Below are positions 18,747-27,981 of a stretch of 64,000 nt of DNA, piece after piece. The notes under the pieces were generated by a model, which was given only the letters and a program-made list of their open reading frames with translations, had not been told where the DNA came from and searched no databases. Within the stretch, counting starts at the first letter, position 1. Each line of letters starts with the position of its first letter. The stretch comes from Carnobacterium_B sp040274945 (GTDB lineage: Bacteria > Bacillota > Bacilli > Lactobacillales > Carnobacteriaceae), in NCBI RefSeq assembly GCF_040274945.1, contig NZ_JBEMAR010000001.1, positions 62,001-126,000 of the forward strand, in the 5' to 3' direction. The position numbers and the translations under genes are program-made.

Positions 18747-18965
18747 AAAAAAAGTCCCTATGCTGATCAGGATCAGCATAGGGACGATAGTACAATCGCG
18801 GTTCCACCCTAATTCTAGTTTAAATAAAACTAGCATCTCTTTTAGTAAACAGCTCCAGAAGGCCTTTCAAAACTTTGTCTATACTTGGCTTTCACTATCC
18901 CAAGTTCGCTTTTATAGAGGTAAAATTTTTACTCTTTTCTTTCATCGCTGGTTATTCAGTTGTTA
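18747..18965 (-). ncRNA. T-box riboswitch, glycine (glyQS leader)
   Basis: The minus strand carries the T-box sequence GGGTGGAACCGCG (18810-18798), an upstream stem I with an AGUA-like region, and a terminator whose stem AGTCCCTATGCTGATC pairs with GATCAGCATAGGGAC ahead of seven T (18785-18747). The specifier context GAAAGGCCTTCTGGAGC parallels the known Bacillus glyQS leader, placing the specifier GGC (Gly) at 18864-18862. Uncharged tRNA-Gly binding is expected to favour readthrough into glyQS. The 5' end is approximate. Confidence 0.95.
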
Positions 18966-18993
18966 CTATCATAGCTTGTCATAAGAACTTTTG

Positions 18994-19809
18994 TCAATCA
19001 TTACTTTCATTCTTATCTGGCGTTTCATTCGGAGGAACTCTCTTATCTATTAAAAGGTTACCCCAAGTGTACATTTGATCGATAAATTTTTTACTTTTCA
19101 ACTTGATTCCGACAGACTCTTCATAGATAAGGTCAATCAACGTCCTGATTTCACGTTTCGTCTCTTCTTTAACCGTAATAGCCCCTAATTGATCCAATGA
19201 AACCACTGAAAACAAACGAATAAAATGAATCGCTCTTCTGCTTGCATGGTAACGATGGCGATCTAAATGCCAATGATTTTGGCACAGTAGGCCACCATAA
19301 CTTCCTGAGTAATCAAAAGGGCCCTCTGTATTTCCGCATACACGGCAGCCTCTTAATTCAGGCGAAACACCAAAGTATGGAAGAATCTGAATTTCAAATA
19401 TATTGACAACGATTTCTGGATCCGTTTCTTCATCAATTTCAGTTAAACACCGGTCTATTTTATGAAATAATGTACTATCCACAATCCCATCATCTAAAGC
19501 TGCGTCAGCTAAATTTAAAATATAGGTTGCATAAGCATTTAAAAAAATATCGGTCTGCATACTTTTATACTGATCAACTTCTTTTGCATCTCTTATAAAA
19601 CAAAGCCCAGTATCACGAATATCCGCAATATACGTTGCTTTCGTAAACGGCAACACTGCAGTTCTGAGCTTATTCTTTTGCTTTCTGGTTCCTTTAACAA
19701 AAAACATTCTCTTGCCAAAGCGATTCGTAAATAATTTAACTAATTGATCGTTTTCGCGATGATTTCGCACAGATAACACAATGCCTTCTACTTCTTCTAC
19801 TTGAGCCAT
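18994..19809 (-). CDS. recO: DNA repair protein RecO
   Basis: 271 residues. N-terminal OB fold (EGIVLSVRNHRENDQLVKLFT in parts) and a C-terminal zinc-type region with CRVCGN and LLCQNHW. RecO loads RecA onto SSB-coated DNA. AGGAGG precedes the ATG. It sits directly downstream of era and upstream of the glyQS leader, the usual Firmicutes order. The charged C-terminal tail ends just inside the region before the glycine T-box. Confidence 0.95.
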   Translation of the reverse strand: MAQVEEVEGIVLSVRNHRENDQLVKLFTNRFGKRMFFVKGTRKQKNKLRTAVLPFTKATYIADIRDTGLCFIRDAKEVDQYKSMQTDIFLNAYATYILNLADAALDDGIVDSTLFHKIDRCLTEIDEETDPEIVVNIFEIQILPYFGVSPELRGCRVCGNTEGPFDYSGSYGGLLCQNHWHLDRHRYHASRRAIHFIRLFSVVSLDQLGAITVKEETKREIRTLIDLIYEESVGIKLKSKKFIDQMYTWGNLLIDKRVPPNETPDKNESND

Positions 19810-19894
19810 TTAGAATCCTCCTACGAGATACAATCTCCGCTTAAAAAAACAAACCATAAAAATATGGTTTGTTTTTTTAAGCGGTTCGTGCTAA

Positions 19895-20803
19895 TTAATA
19901 ATCATCTTTGCGGTAACCATAGTCTTGTAAATTTGTTTGACGATCACGCCAATCTTTTTGAACTTTTACCCAAAGATCGAGGTAAATTTTGTCTCCCAAC
20001 AATACTTCGATATCTCTTCTCGCACGGATACCAATATCTTTCAGCATTTTTCCGCCTTTGCCAATAATAATCCCTTTTTGACTTGAACGTTCTACAATAA
20101 TCGCTGCATGAACTTGAACTTTCCCCAGTTCATTGCGTTGCATACTCTCTACTACTACCGCCACAGAATGAGGAACTTCTTCTCTAGTCAACTCTAATAC
20201 TTTCTCACGAATCAATTCAGAAACGATAAAATATTCGGGATGATCGGTCACTTGATCTTCCGGGTAGAATTGAGGTCCAGCAGGTAGATATTTTGTAATT
20301 TCTTCTAATAACGTATCCACATTATTACCTTCAGAAGCTGAAATGGGGATAACTTGTGCAAAATCTACTAGTGAACGGTAATCTTCAATAATTGGAAGCA
20401 ATTGATCCGGATGTATCTTATCAATTTTATTCAATATTAAAAACACGGGGCTTTTTACTGTTTTTAATCTTTCAATGATAAAATTGTCTCCAGGACCGCG
20501 TTTTTCTGCAATATTTACCATAAATAAAATCACATCAACTTCTCTAAAGGCACTAAAAGCTGATTCCACCATGAAATCTCCTAGACGATGTTTTGGTTTA
20601 TGAATACCAGGAGTATCAATAAATACGATTTGTGATTCTGGAGTTGTATAGATCCCTTGAATTTTATTTCTTGTTGTTTGAGCTTTATCACTCATGATTG
20701 CTATTTTTTGTCCTACTATTCTATTTAACAACGTTGATTTACCAACATTTGGACGTCCTACTATAGAAACAAAACCTGATTTGTGCTCATTTTTATTTTT
20801 CAT
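19895..20803 (-). CDS. era: GTPase Era
   Basis: 302 residues. G1 GRPNVGKS, G3 DTPG, G4 NKID and a C-terminal KH RNA-binding domain with IIGKGGKMLK. Era helps mature the 30S subunit near the 3' end of 16S rRNA. Its ATG shares one base with the cdd stop (TAATG), so translation is coupled. ybeY two genes upstream acts on the same rRNA region. Confidence 0.97.
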   Translation of the reverse strand: MKNKNEHKSGFVSIVGRPNVGKSTLLNRIVGQKIAIMSDKAQTTRNKIQGIYTTPESQIVFIDTPGIHKPKHRLGDFMVESAFSAFREVDVILFMVNIAEKRGPGDNFIIERLKTVKSPVFLILNKIDKIHPDQLLPIIEDYRSLVDFAQVIPISASEGNNVDTLLEEITKYLPAGPQFYPEDQVTDHPEYFIVSELIREKVLELTREEVPHSVAVVVESMQRNELGKVQVHAAIIVERSSQKGIIIGKGGKMLKDIGIRARRDIEVLLGDKIYLDLWVKVQKDWRDRQTNLQDYGYRKDDY

Positions 20804-21213
20804 TAAACCATATCCTCCGATTTAAAAGCTCCGGGTAGCAATTCGCTAACCGTTGTTATCTGTTTATTTCCTTTATTGTTCGTTAGTAAGACAGGCATAT
20901 CTGGACCACAAAATTCTGCTAGTACTTGTCTACAAGCCCCACAAGGTGAGATTGGTGCATCTGTATCGCCTGTAACCACCAAATAGTCAAACTCTTTTTT
21001 TCCTTCAGAAACAGCTTTGAAAATCGCTGTACGCTCAGCACAATTGGTTAAACCAAAAGAGGCGTTCTCAATATTACATCCTGAAAATACTTCTCCCTCT
21101 TTCGTTAAAAGAGCTGCTCCAACTGGAAACTTAGAATAAGGAACATAAGCTTTGTCTAACATATCCGTTGCTTTTTGAATTAATTCTTCGACTTTTTGTT
21201 CTGCAATGTGCAT
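20803..21213 (-). CDS. cdd: Cytidine deaminase
   Basis: 136 residues, the small tetrameric form. Zinc ligands are in NCAERTA (Cys plus catalytic Glu) and PCGACRQV. It converts cytidine and deoxycytidine to uridine forms in pyrimidine salvage. AAAGGGG precedes the ATG at 21213; a TTG one codon earlier is less likely. It lies between dgkA and era, as in many Bacilli. Confidence 0.96.
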   Translation of the reverse strand: MHIAEQKVEELIQKATDMLDKAYVPYSKFPVGAALLTKEGEVFSGCNIENASFGLTNCAERTAIFKAVSEGKKEFDYLVVTGDTDAPISPCGACRQVLAEFCGPDMPVLLTNNKGNKQITTVSELLPGAFKSEDMV

Positions 21214-21228
21214 CAATGGTGATCCCCT

Positions 21229-21624
21229 TTAAAATAATATTTGCCATAATTTAGGTAATATAATAATTGCTGCTACCACAACGGAAAATCCTGCTGTCAT
21301 CAGAACAGCTGCTGCAGCCATATCTTTCGCTTTCTTTGCCAAAGGGTGATACCGTTCTCCAGCAGCTAGATCAACCACATTTTCAATGACTGTATTCCAA
21401 ACTTCCATTATGATCACTAGAAATATACTGAAAATAACCCATAACCATTCATTGACAGCTAAATTAAGGAACAGACAGAACAATAGAACTATTGAGCCAA
21501 TCACAATATGAGAACGCATATTCCGTTCTTCTTGAAATACCGTTAGAACTCCTTTAAATGCATATTTAAAGGAGTCTAAAAATCTAGCGTTTTTCACTAC
21601 TTCCTTTTTATCTTTTAAGTCCAT
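21229..21624 (-). CDS. dgkA: Diacylglycerol/undecaprenol kinase family protein
   Basis: 131 residues with three membrane segments (about 45-60, 62-78 and 107-128). The catalytic region is EVWNTVIENVVDL, with the conserved Glu and Asn, and RNMRSHIV lies before the first segment. Gram-positive members phosphorylate undecaprenol and recycle the cell-wall lipid carrier. The start overlaps the ybeY end by 17 bases. The undecaprenol preference is known for the family, not shown here. Confidence 0.93.
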   Translation of the reverse strand: MDLKDKKEVVKNARFLDSFKYAFKGVLTVFQEERNMRSHIVIGSIVLLFCLFLNLAVNEWLWVIFSIFLVIIMEVWNTVIENVVDLAAGERYHPLAKKAKDMAAAAVLMTAGFSVVVAAIIILPKLWQILF

Positions 21625-22084
21625 AGGCTTTCAATATCTCTTTCTGCAATCCAAACATTTCTTTTTCATCTTCAGGGGTCATGTGATCGTACCCATTCAA
21701 ATGTAAGAAACCATGTAAGGCCAAAAATCCTAATTCTCGATCAAAAGAATGTCCATATTCATCGGCTTGGCTTGCGGTTTTATCAACAGAAATAATAATA
21801 TCGCCAATATTTCTTGGCATCGGTTCATCTAAAGTGTCAAAATTAATCATTAATTCGTCTTCTGCCTCATCTTCAATAGCAAAACTAATGACGTCAGTTG
21901 GTTTATCTTTTCCACGATACGTCTTATTGATTTTTTGAATATTTTCATTATCAACAAACGTCACTGACATCTCAGTATCCTTTGGCAACTCTAGATGATC
22001 TCCAGCAAATTCTAATAATGACTGGACCAATTCTTTTTGTTCAGTAGTAATTTTGTTGGTTTCATCATACAAATCTAATTCCAT
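21608..22084 (-). CDS. ybeY: rRNA maturation endoribonuclease YbeY
   Basis: 158 residues. The zinc motif HGFLHLNGYDH (HxxxHxxxxxH) near the C-terminus and the conserved TDVISF in the middle define YbeY, which is involved in 16S rRNA 3' maturation and 70S quality control. AGGAGTG precedes the ATG. It follows pgpH by about 50 bases and overlaps dgkA. Confidence 0.96.
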   Translation of the reverse strand: MELDLYDETNKITTEQKELVQSLLEFAGDHLELPKDTEMSVTFVDNENIQKINKTYRGKDKPTDVISFAIEDEAEDELMINFDTLDEPMPRNIGDIIISVDKTASQADEYGHSFDRELGFLALHGFLHLNGYDHMTPEDEKEMFGLQKEILKAYGLKR

Positions 22085-22135
22085 GAGTACTATCTCACTC
22101 CTTTTTTATTCCTCAATTGTACCCCTCATTTGATA

Positions 22136-24340
22136 TTATTTATTCAATGTGGGGTATTCGATCCTCGAATGGAATGTACCATTCAATCCTTCACAAATCG
22201 CTTTTTCAACTACCTTCAATTCACGTAAAGAAATCGAACATTCATCAAACTGACCATCTGTAATTCTTCCATTAATTAAATTATGAACGAATTTTTCAAT
22301 GGATTCTTTAGTCGGATGCGACATAGACCTTACAGCTGCCTCAGCACTATCTGCAATATTAATGACGGCTGCTTCTTTTGTTTGCGGTTTTGGTCCCGGA
22401 TACCTAAAATCACTTTCAAGTACGGATTCATCTTTCTCTTTAGCCGTAACATAAAAATATTTCATAAGGGTTGTCCCATGATGCTGAGCACAGATATCAA
22501 TAATCGATTGAGGCATTTTAGCCGCTTCAAGCATTTTGACTCCTTCACTAACATGTCCAAAAATAATTTCTTTACTTTCAAAAGGCGTTAATAAATTATG
22601 TGGATTTTCCATCCCAGGCGGCAAATTTTCCACAAAAAAGAGAGAATGACGCAGTTTGCCAACATCATGATAGTAGCAAGCCACTCGAGCAAATAAGGAA
22701 TCTCCTCCTATAGCCCCAACTGCATTTGCGCTTAAGTTCGCTACCATCAAACTATGGTGATAGGTCCCTGGAGCTTTTGTCAGCAGCTCTTTTAGCAATG
22801 GGCTATTCGGGTTAGATAATTCAGTTAACGTCAATACGGCATTTTCTTCAAACAAAACTTCAATATACGGCGATAGAAGTACAGCCAGTAAGTAAGAAAT
22901 GATTCCACTCAAGAGAGCGTAGAAAATCATTAGAAAAACTTGTTGTGACCAAAAATGCATATTTAAGTATAAAATAAAGGAACTGATAAACAAGGCATTG
23001 AATACAGTGACCCAAATAAAACTAGACCAGAATTGGTTGGTAATTTTAGTTCGCGTAATCATTGTACCCATCATACCGCTCAATAGATAAAACAGCACTA
23101 ATATGATACTAAAACTAGTGCCTGAATCTGAGCTAAAAATAAAAATAGAAAATGCAGCTGTAAATCCATTTGCCAATATTCCAAAACGTCGTGAGCCAAA
23201 TGCCGTTAATAACGTTGAAGCTAACGCAGCTGGATACAATAAACCGATGTAATCAACATCTGAACTTTGAAGCAACTGCAAGCTTTTCATTAGCACTAAC
23301 GAGACGATCATAATAATAGAATAGAACGTAATTTGACGTCCATGGTCGATTCTGTCAATTTTTCTAGATTTGCCTAAATAATACAAAAGCAACGCTTGCG
23401 TAAAGATCAATACTATCAAACCATATAAAGATTGCTTTGAAGAAGAATTGTCTAGCACGCCTAGTAATTCAAGCTGATGCATATCATTGCTGTCAACAAC
23501 ATGACCTTCTTGAACGATTACTTGACCTTGCAAAATCAGCGAAGGAGGAACATTAGCCATCTCTTCAACTTTCTTTTGCTCTGTAGCATTTGTATTGTAC
23601 GTATTATTTTCAACAATGGCATTATCGATGATCAGACTTGCGATGCGTTGGTTATTTGAATCTAAATCAGAATAATCCAAATTGTTATTGGCTTCTACTT
23701 TAATTTCACTTACTTCTTCACTTTTAATGGGGTGAGTCATGAATTGTGATACCACAGAAATAATTGATTCTCTCATACCTGCTAAGGTTGCTTCATTTGT
23801 AGACAACAAATCTGAAACAGCCCAATCCGGAAGCATATCGATAAATTCTTTTGTGGCATCGTCTAAGTTATTTAATTTTTCTTTAAATAACCTCAGCATC
23901 TCGTCTTCTGATGTTCTGGATACTTTTATCTCTGACAATTCCTCAGCACTTATTTCAGGATTGTCTTCGGTAGCTTTTTTTCTTGCTTCTTTTAAGTCAG
24001 CTTCATATTTTTTATCTGTTTCTTGAACCACTTCATCTATCGTAGCAAATAAAACTTCTACTTTTGATGTTTGGATAGCCTTCAAGTCTGGGTTATACGT
24101 GTACACAGGAGAAACCGTCGCTGCGACAGTTTCTTTGTTTTCTTTTGTCTTTTCTGTATCTTCTACAGTTGCATTTGCACGTATGGTCTCTTCTGCCACT
24201 TGAAACAACTCAATATCTAAAGCAGTAGGTTTAACAGTGCTGTACATGATAAATAATATAATCACAGAAGTAACCAAAAGAATAGAAGGAATATATAGCT
24301 TGCCCAGTTTTTTCTGAAGGCGTATTAAATTTCTTCGCAT
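22136..24340 (-). CDS. pgpH: HD-family membrane phosphodiesterase PgpH (7TM-HD, YqfF)
   Basis: 734 residues. One N-terminal membrane helix, a large extracytoplasmic 7TMR-HDED domain (about 55-290), a seven-helix membrane block (about 300-500) and a cytoplasmic HD domain with GTYHHSLMVANL, CYYHDVGKLRH and CAQHHGT. In Listeria PgpH hydrolyses cyclic di-AMP. It is between phoH and ybeY, the conserved order. AGGAAGTG precedes the ATG. The c-di-AMP activity is inferred from family members. Confidence 0.94.
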   Translation of the reverse strand: MRRNLIRLQKKLGKLYIPSILLVTSVIILFIMYSTVKPTALDIELFQVAEETIRANATVEDTEKTKENKETVAATVSPVYTYNPDLKAIQTSKVEVLFATIDEVVQETDKKYEADLKEARKKATEDNPEISAEELSEIKVSRTSEDEMLRLFKEKLNNLDDATKEFIDMLPDWAVSDLLSTNEATLAGMRESIISVVSQFMTHPIKSEEVSEIKVEANNNLDYSDLDSNNQRIASLIIDNAIVENNTYNTNATEQKKVEEMANVPPSLILQGQVIVQEGHVVDSNDMHQLELLGVLDNSSSKQSLYGLIVLIFTQALLLYYLGKSRKIDRIDHGRQITFYSIIMIVSLVLMKSLQLLQSSDVDYIGLLYPAALASTLLTAFGSRRFGILANGFTAAFSIFIFSSDSGTSFSIILVLFYLLSGMMGTMITRTKITNQFWSSFIWVTVFNALFISSFILYLNMHFWSQQVFLMIFYALLSGIISYLLAVLLSPYIEVLFEENAVLTLTELSNPNSPLLKELLTKAPGTYHHSLMVANLSANAVGAIGGDSLFARVACYYHDVGKLRHSLFFVENLPPGMENPHNLLTPFESKEIIFGHVSEGVKMLEAAKMPQSIIDICAQHHGTTLMKYFYVTAKEKDESVLESDFRYPGPKPQTKEAAVINIADSAEAAVRSMSHPTKESIEKFVHNLINGRITDGQFDECSISLRELKVVEKAICEGLNGTFHSRIEYPTLNK

Positions 24341-24351
24341 TCATTCACTTC

Positions 24352-25371
24352 CTATTCTTTTTTTTCAGTACTCAGTTTTTCAATTTCATCTTTTTTGATT
24401 TCACTTATTGTTTTTTCTTCGCTGTAAGCATTTATAATACTTGCAACTACTGGATGACGTACGACATCATTCGAGTCAAATTGAACAAAATCAATCCCTT
24501 TAACTTTATGCAATACTTTTTCAGCATGAACCAATCCACTGATAGCTCCTCTAGGCAAATCAATCTGAGTAACGTCGCCATTTACAATCATTTTAGAACC
24601 ATAACCAAGACGAGTTAGGAACATTTTCATTTGAGCTTTTGTCGTATTTTGTGCTTCATCTAATATAACAAAAGAATCTTCCAACGTACGTCCTCGCATA
24701 TAGGCTAACGGAGCAATCTCAATAACGTTGCGATCCATTAGACGAGTAGTATGCTCCAAGCCAAACACGCTATACAAAGCATCATAGATTGGGCGCAAAT
24801 ACGGATCGACTTTTTCTTTTAAATCTCCAGGTAAAAAACCAAGATTTTCGCCTGCTTCAACAGCTGGACGAGTCAGGATGATTTTTTTAACTTCCCCTTT
24901 TTTCATAGCAGCAACTGCCATGACAACAGCTAAATAAGTTTTACCTGTCCCAGCTGGACCGATACCAAAAGTAATATCATTTTTTTTTATGGATTGAATA
25001 TATTGGCGTTGGCCAAATGTTTTTGCTCGTATTGGTTTGCCGCCATGATCTTTCCCAATTTCTTCTTCATACATGCTGATGAAAAACTGCAATGTATTCT
25101 TTTTCGCCATCTTGATGGCAGTAACCACATCTGATGGTCCTATTTGAATGGAGCGTTTGATCAACTCTTCTAATTGATTAAGGATTTCCTCAACTATAGC
25201 TGTGTTTTCTTCAGAGCCAATAATTTCTAGATGGCTTCCACGGCTGTTAATGATAACTTCCATTGATTCTTCTAATAACGTTAAATGTTTATCTTGAGTA
25301 CCAAATAGAATAGCTGTAGTATTTTCATTTTTCAAATTTACTAAACGTGTTTCATTCGTCAAGTTAGTCAA
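24352..25371 (-). CDS. phoH: PhoH family ATPase
   Basis: About 339 residues. P-loop GPAGTGKTYLAV and Walker B SFVILDEAQN define the PhoH/YlaK ATPase domain, preceded by an N-terminal KH-like region. I choose a TTG start at 25371, with AAGGAGAG ten bases upstream; an ATG 16 codons earlier has no ribosome site and would bury this one. PhoH proteins are linked to RNA metabolism, and the gene neighbours (pgpH, ybeY, era) fit that. The exact role is not established. Confidence 0.93.
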   Translation of the reverse strand: MTNLTNETRLVNLKNENTTAILFGTQDKHLTLLEESMEVIINSRGSHLEIIGSEENTAIVEEILNQLEELIKRSIQIGPSDVVTAIKMAKKNTLQFFISMYEEEIGKDHGGKPIRAKTFGQRQYIQSIKKNDITFGIGPAGTGKTYLAVVMAVAAMKKGEVKKIILTRPAVEAGENLGFLPGDLKEKVDPYLRPIYDALYSVFGLEHTTRLMDRNVIEIAPLAYMRGRTLEDSFVILDEAQNTTKAQMKMFLTRLGYGSKMIVNGDVTQIDLPRGAISGLVHAEKVLHKVKGIDFVQFDSNDVVRHPVVASIINAYSEEKTISEIKKDEIEKLSTEKKE

Positions 25372-25483
25372 CCAAACAACACTCTCCTTCTTCTTTCTAT
25401 ACTTTAAAGAATAGCACATTTTTTGTCTAAAATGAAGCTTTCCTTCTTAGATAGAAATCCAAATCTTAAACCTTAAGAGCAAA

Positions 25484-25523
25484 AAAAAGATAAAGTTAAG
25501 AATTATCTTAACTTTATCTTTTT
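25484..25523 (-). terminator. Terminator after yqeY
   Basis: GAAAAAGATAAAGTTAAG pairs with CTTAACTTTATCTTTTTT on the minus strand, ending in an eight-T run. It separates the rpsU-yqeY unit from phoH. Confidence 0.9.
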
Positions 25524-25544
25524 CAACGGATAATTGCTTATCCT

Positions 25545-25991
25545 TTATGCATTCAAAAGTTCTTTTACTAATCGATTGACTTCATTACCGTCTGCTTTAC
25601 CTTTTGTTAAAGGCACAACAACTCCCATAACTTTTCCAAAATCTTTCATAGACTTAGCATCTACTTTAGTAATAGCTTCTTGAATAATCGCTTTAAGTTC
25701 GTTTATAGAAAGTTGCTGAGGTAAATAGTTACCAACGATGTGCATAGCTGCTTCAGTTTGTTCAACTAGGTCTTCTCGACCAGCTTCTTTAAACTCCGCA
25801 AGAGATTCACGACGTTGTTTCATTTCGCGAGAAAGAACTGTTAACTCTTCATCCTCACTTAATTCATTACCTTTGCTGATTTGATCATTTTGCAATGCAG
25901 CTTTTAACATACGTAGAACAGCTAAAGATTCTTTATCTTTGGCTTTCATCGCAGTTTTAATGTCGTCATTAATGGTTTCTAAAAGTGACAA
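25545..25991 (-). CDS. yqeY: GatB/YqeY domain protein
   Basis: 148 residues, mostly helical, with MKAKDKESLAVLRMLKAAL and the late GKVMGVVVPLTKGKADG motif. It is homologous to the tRNA-binding tail of GatB, the amidotransferase subunit, but is free-standing. Function is unproven. The start is a TTG at 25991 with GAGGGTGGG upstream. It directly follows rpsU on the same strand, the usual arrangement. Confidence 0.93.
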   Translation of the reverse strand: MSLLETINDDIKTAMKAKDKESLAVLRMLKAALQNDQISKGNELSEDEELTVLSREMKQRRESLAEFKEAGREDLVEQTEAAMHIVGNYLPQQLSINELKAIIQEAITKVDAKSMKDFGKVMGVVVPLTKGKADGNEVNRLVKELLNA

Positions 25992-26026
25992 GACTTTCCC
26001 ACCCTCAATTCTAAAAGCTTTTTTTA

Positions 26027-26200
26027 CTAGAATTTACGTTTTCTAGCAGCTTCAGATTTTTTCTTACGTTTCACACTTGGTTTTTCATAGAATTCGCGTT
26101 TACGAGCTTCTTGTAAAGTACCTGTTTTTGAAACGGAACGTTTAAAGCGACGAAGAGCATCATCAAGAGATTCATTTTTCTTAATAACTGTTTTTGACAT
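26027..26200 (-). CDS. rpsU: 30S ribosomal protein S21
   Basis: 57 residues: MSKTVIKKNESLDDALRRF at the start and a strongly basic C-terminus (VKRKKKSEAARKRKF), the S21 pattern and length. S21 joins the platform of the 30S subunit near the anti-Shine-Dalgarno helix. A GGAGGGAGGG-type ribosome site lies 8-15 bases before the ATG. yqeY follows 36 bases downstream. Confidence 0.97.
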   Translation of the reverse strand: MSKTVIKKNESLDDALRRFKRSVSKTGTLQEARKREFYEKPSVKRKKKSEAARKRKF

Positions 26201-26377
26201 ATAAATTCCCTCCCTCCGTGCTTGAAAAAGTAACTGTTATTTTAGAACACATTAATAAAATTACTGTATTCTTAAACACTGTCCTTCCTTATTATATCGA
26301 ATGTATTTTTTTACGTCAATACAACATTTCCATATTTTAATAAAAAATAAGCAGTTTTTTGGTTTTTATACCATTTA

Positions 26378-26791
26378 TTAAGAACAATTTTCACATTTCC
26401 CAAAAATTTCAAATCGATGAGATTCAATCTGGCACCCATTTAGTTGAGTTTCAAAAAAATTCATTGGGCACATTTCGATTTGTTTTGTTTTTCCGCAATT
26501 TGTACAAATAAAATGATGATGGTGTCCAGTGTGTTTACACCCAAAACGGAACATTTTTTCCCCATTTAATTCAGTTTCTTCAAGTACCTCTAATTCTACA
26601 AAGGTATAAATGTTTCGATAAATCGTATCGTAACTAATAGAAGGGTATCTTTCTTTCAAACCAAGTTGCACTTCTTTTGCGGTTAGATATCGATTTTCAG
26701 CTGCAAATACGGATAACATGTTCTCACGTTTGTCTGTGTATTTATATCCGTGTTCTTTTAACGTTTCGATTGCTTGTTCAACTGCTGTCAT
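26378..26791 (-). CDS. zur: Zinc uptake regulator Zur (Fur family)
   Basis: 137 residues from an ATG at 26791 with AAGGAGGCGATC just before it. An N-terminal winged helix (GYKYTDKRENML, ISYDTIYRNI) is followed by the metal region HTGHHHHFICTNCGKTKQIEMCPM and the closing CENC pair. The YKYTDKRENML and CGKTKQIExCPM segments match Bacillus Zur more closely than Fur or PerR. Zur with zinc bound represses zinc uptake and zinc-free ribosomal protein genes. A perfect Zur-type palindrome sits at 59192-59212 in this window. Fur or PerR specificity cannot be fully excluded. Confidence 0.88.
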   Translation of the reverse strand: MTAVEQAIETLKEHGYKYTDKRENMLSVFAAENRYLTAKEVQLGLKERYPSISYDTIYRNIYTFVELEVLEETELNGEKMFRFGCKHTGHHHHFICTNCGKTKQIEMCPMNFFETQLNGCQIESHRFEIFGKCENCS

Positions 26792-26896
26792 ATAAGTGAT
26801 CGCCTCCTTTACATGATCCAATTACCATCACATAGTATAACGCATTTGCTACAGCTTAATCAAGTTCTTGATATCACCTTTTTTTAAAGTGATTTA

Positions 26897-26926
26897 TTGT
26901 TGTTTAGTTGGCGGTTCTTGTATACT
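26897..26926 (+). promoter_or_regulatory. Promoter of the dikinase-regulator gene
   Basis: TTGTTG (26897-26902) and TATACT (26921-26926) with an 18-base spacer, about 35 bases before the start at 26964. Confidence 0.55.
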
Positions 26927-26963
26927 ATTAATAAAGTAAGCAGATACAAAAAGGAGGAACAAC

Positions 26964-27797
26964 ATGTCTTCAAAATCAACTATTAATTTTTATATCATCT
27001 CCGATTCAGTAGGCGGAACAGCTAGTCAACTTGGACAAGCTGCTATGACTCAGTTTCCTGATGCAGATATTAAAGTTTCAGCCTACCCTTTCATTCGCGG
27101 ATCAGATACTCTTTTATCTATTTTAGAAAAAGCAGAAGTCGATAATGCGATCGTCCTTCATACATTGGTAGATGAAACTTTAAATGAAACAGCTAAAACG
27201 TTTTGTGAATCGCATGAGTTGGTTTGTTTTGATCCGCTCTCTCCAATCATAAGTGAACTTGAAAAACGTTCTGAAATGGCCCCTATACAAAAACCAGGAG
27301 CTTTACATCTTCTAGATGAAACCTATTTTAATCGAATTAAGGCAATTGAATTTGCTGTTAAATTTGATGATGGTCGTGATCCTAAAGGCTTTTTAGAAGC
27401 TGACATCGTATTGCTAGGAATTTCTAGAACATCTAAAACACCTTTAAGTATGTTTTTAGCTAATCAGAATTATAAAGTTGCTAACTTGCCTCTTATTCCT
27501 GAAGCACACATACCCGAACAAATATGGGAAGTAGATCCGAAAAAAATAGTTGGTTTAACCAGTGACCGTGAAGCATTGAATTCTATTCGTCGTGAAAGAA
27601 TGATTACTTATGGAATGAATCCAGATACGGAATATTCTAAATTAGATCGAATTGATAGAGAACTCGTTTTCGCAAAAGATTTGTATGATAAATTAGGATG
27701 TTTAGTGATCAATGTTTCAAAAAAATCGATTGAAGAGACCGCTGCTATCATTATTAATACTTTACAAATCGAACATAAGAAATACGAACAGAACTAA
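26964..27797 (+). CDS. Pyruvate, phosphate dikinase / PEP synthase regulatory protein (DUF299)
   Basis: 277 residues. ISDSVGGTA at the start and the P-loop-like GISRTSKTPLS near residue 152 identify the bifunctional kinase/pyrophosphorylase that switches pyruvate phosphate dikinase or PEP synthase by threonine phosphorylation. It is the YqfL counterpart, which lies near glyQS and dnaG in Bacillus. AAAGGAGGAAC precedes the ATG. It is one of few plus-strand genes here. Whether the organism has a dikinase target cannot be seen. Confidence 0.92.
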   Translation: MSSKSTINFYIISDSVGGTASQLGQAAMTQFPDADIKVSAYPFIRGSDTLLSILEKAEVDNAIVLHTLVDETLNETAKTFCESHELVCFDPLSPIISELEKRSEMAPIQKPGALHLLDETYFNRIKAIEFAVKFDDGRDPKGFLEADIVLLGISRTSKTPLSMFLANQNYKVANLPLIPEAHIPEQIWEVDPKKIVGLTSDREALNSIRRERMITYGMNPDTEYSKLDRIDRELVFAKDLYDKLGCLVINVSKKSIEETAAIIINTLQIEHKKYEQN

Positions 27798-27853
27798 TTA
27801 TAGACCTACTCTTAACTGAATAAACCAGGTGATCTCTCTATTCGCAACCTAAA

Positions 27854-27906
27854 AAATAAACCTAAAGAACTAAAGCTCTTAAGCTATAATTTTTTAGGTT
27901 TATTCT
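27854..27906 (+). terminator. Terminator after the dikinase-regulator gene
   Basis: AATAAACCTAAA pairs with TTTAGGTTTATT across a loop that contains a second small stem, followed by a T-rich tail. Confidence 0.7.
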
Positions 27907-27981
27907 TTATATTCTGAAAAAAGTCCACTATCTAGATGATCTTTAGCTAAAGTTAGAAATGGTAAGCGGCAAATAGTCTAA

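Noticed and set aside
18633..18984. Short frames over the glyQS leader
   Set aside because: The stretch is a T-box riboswitch; no ribosome sites fit.
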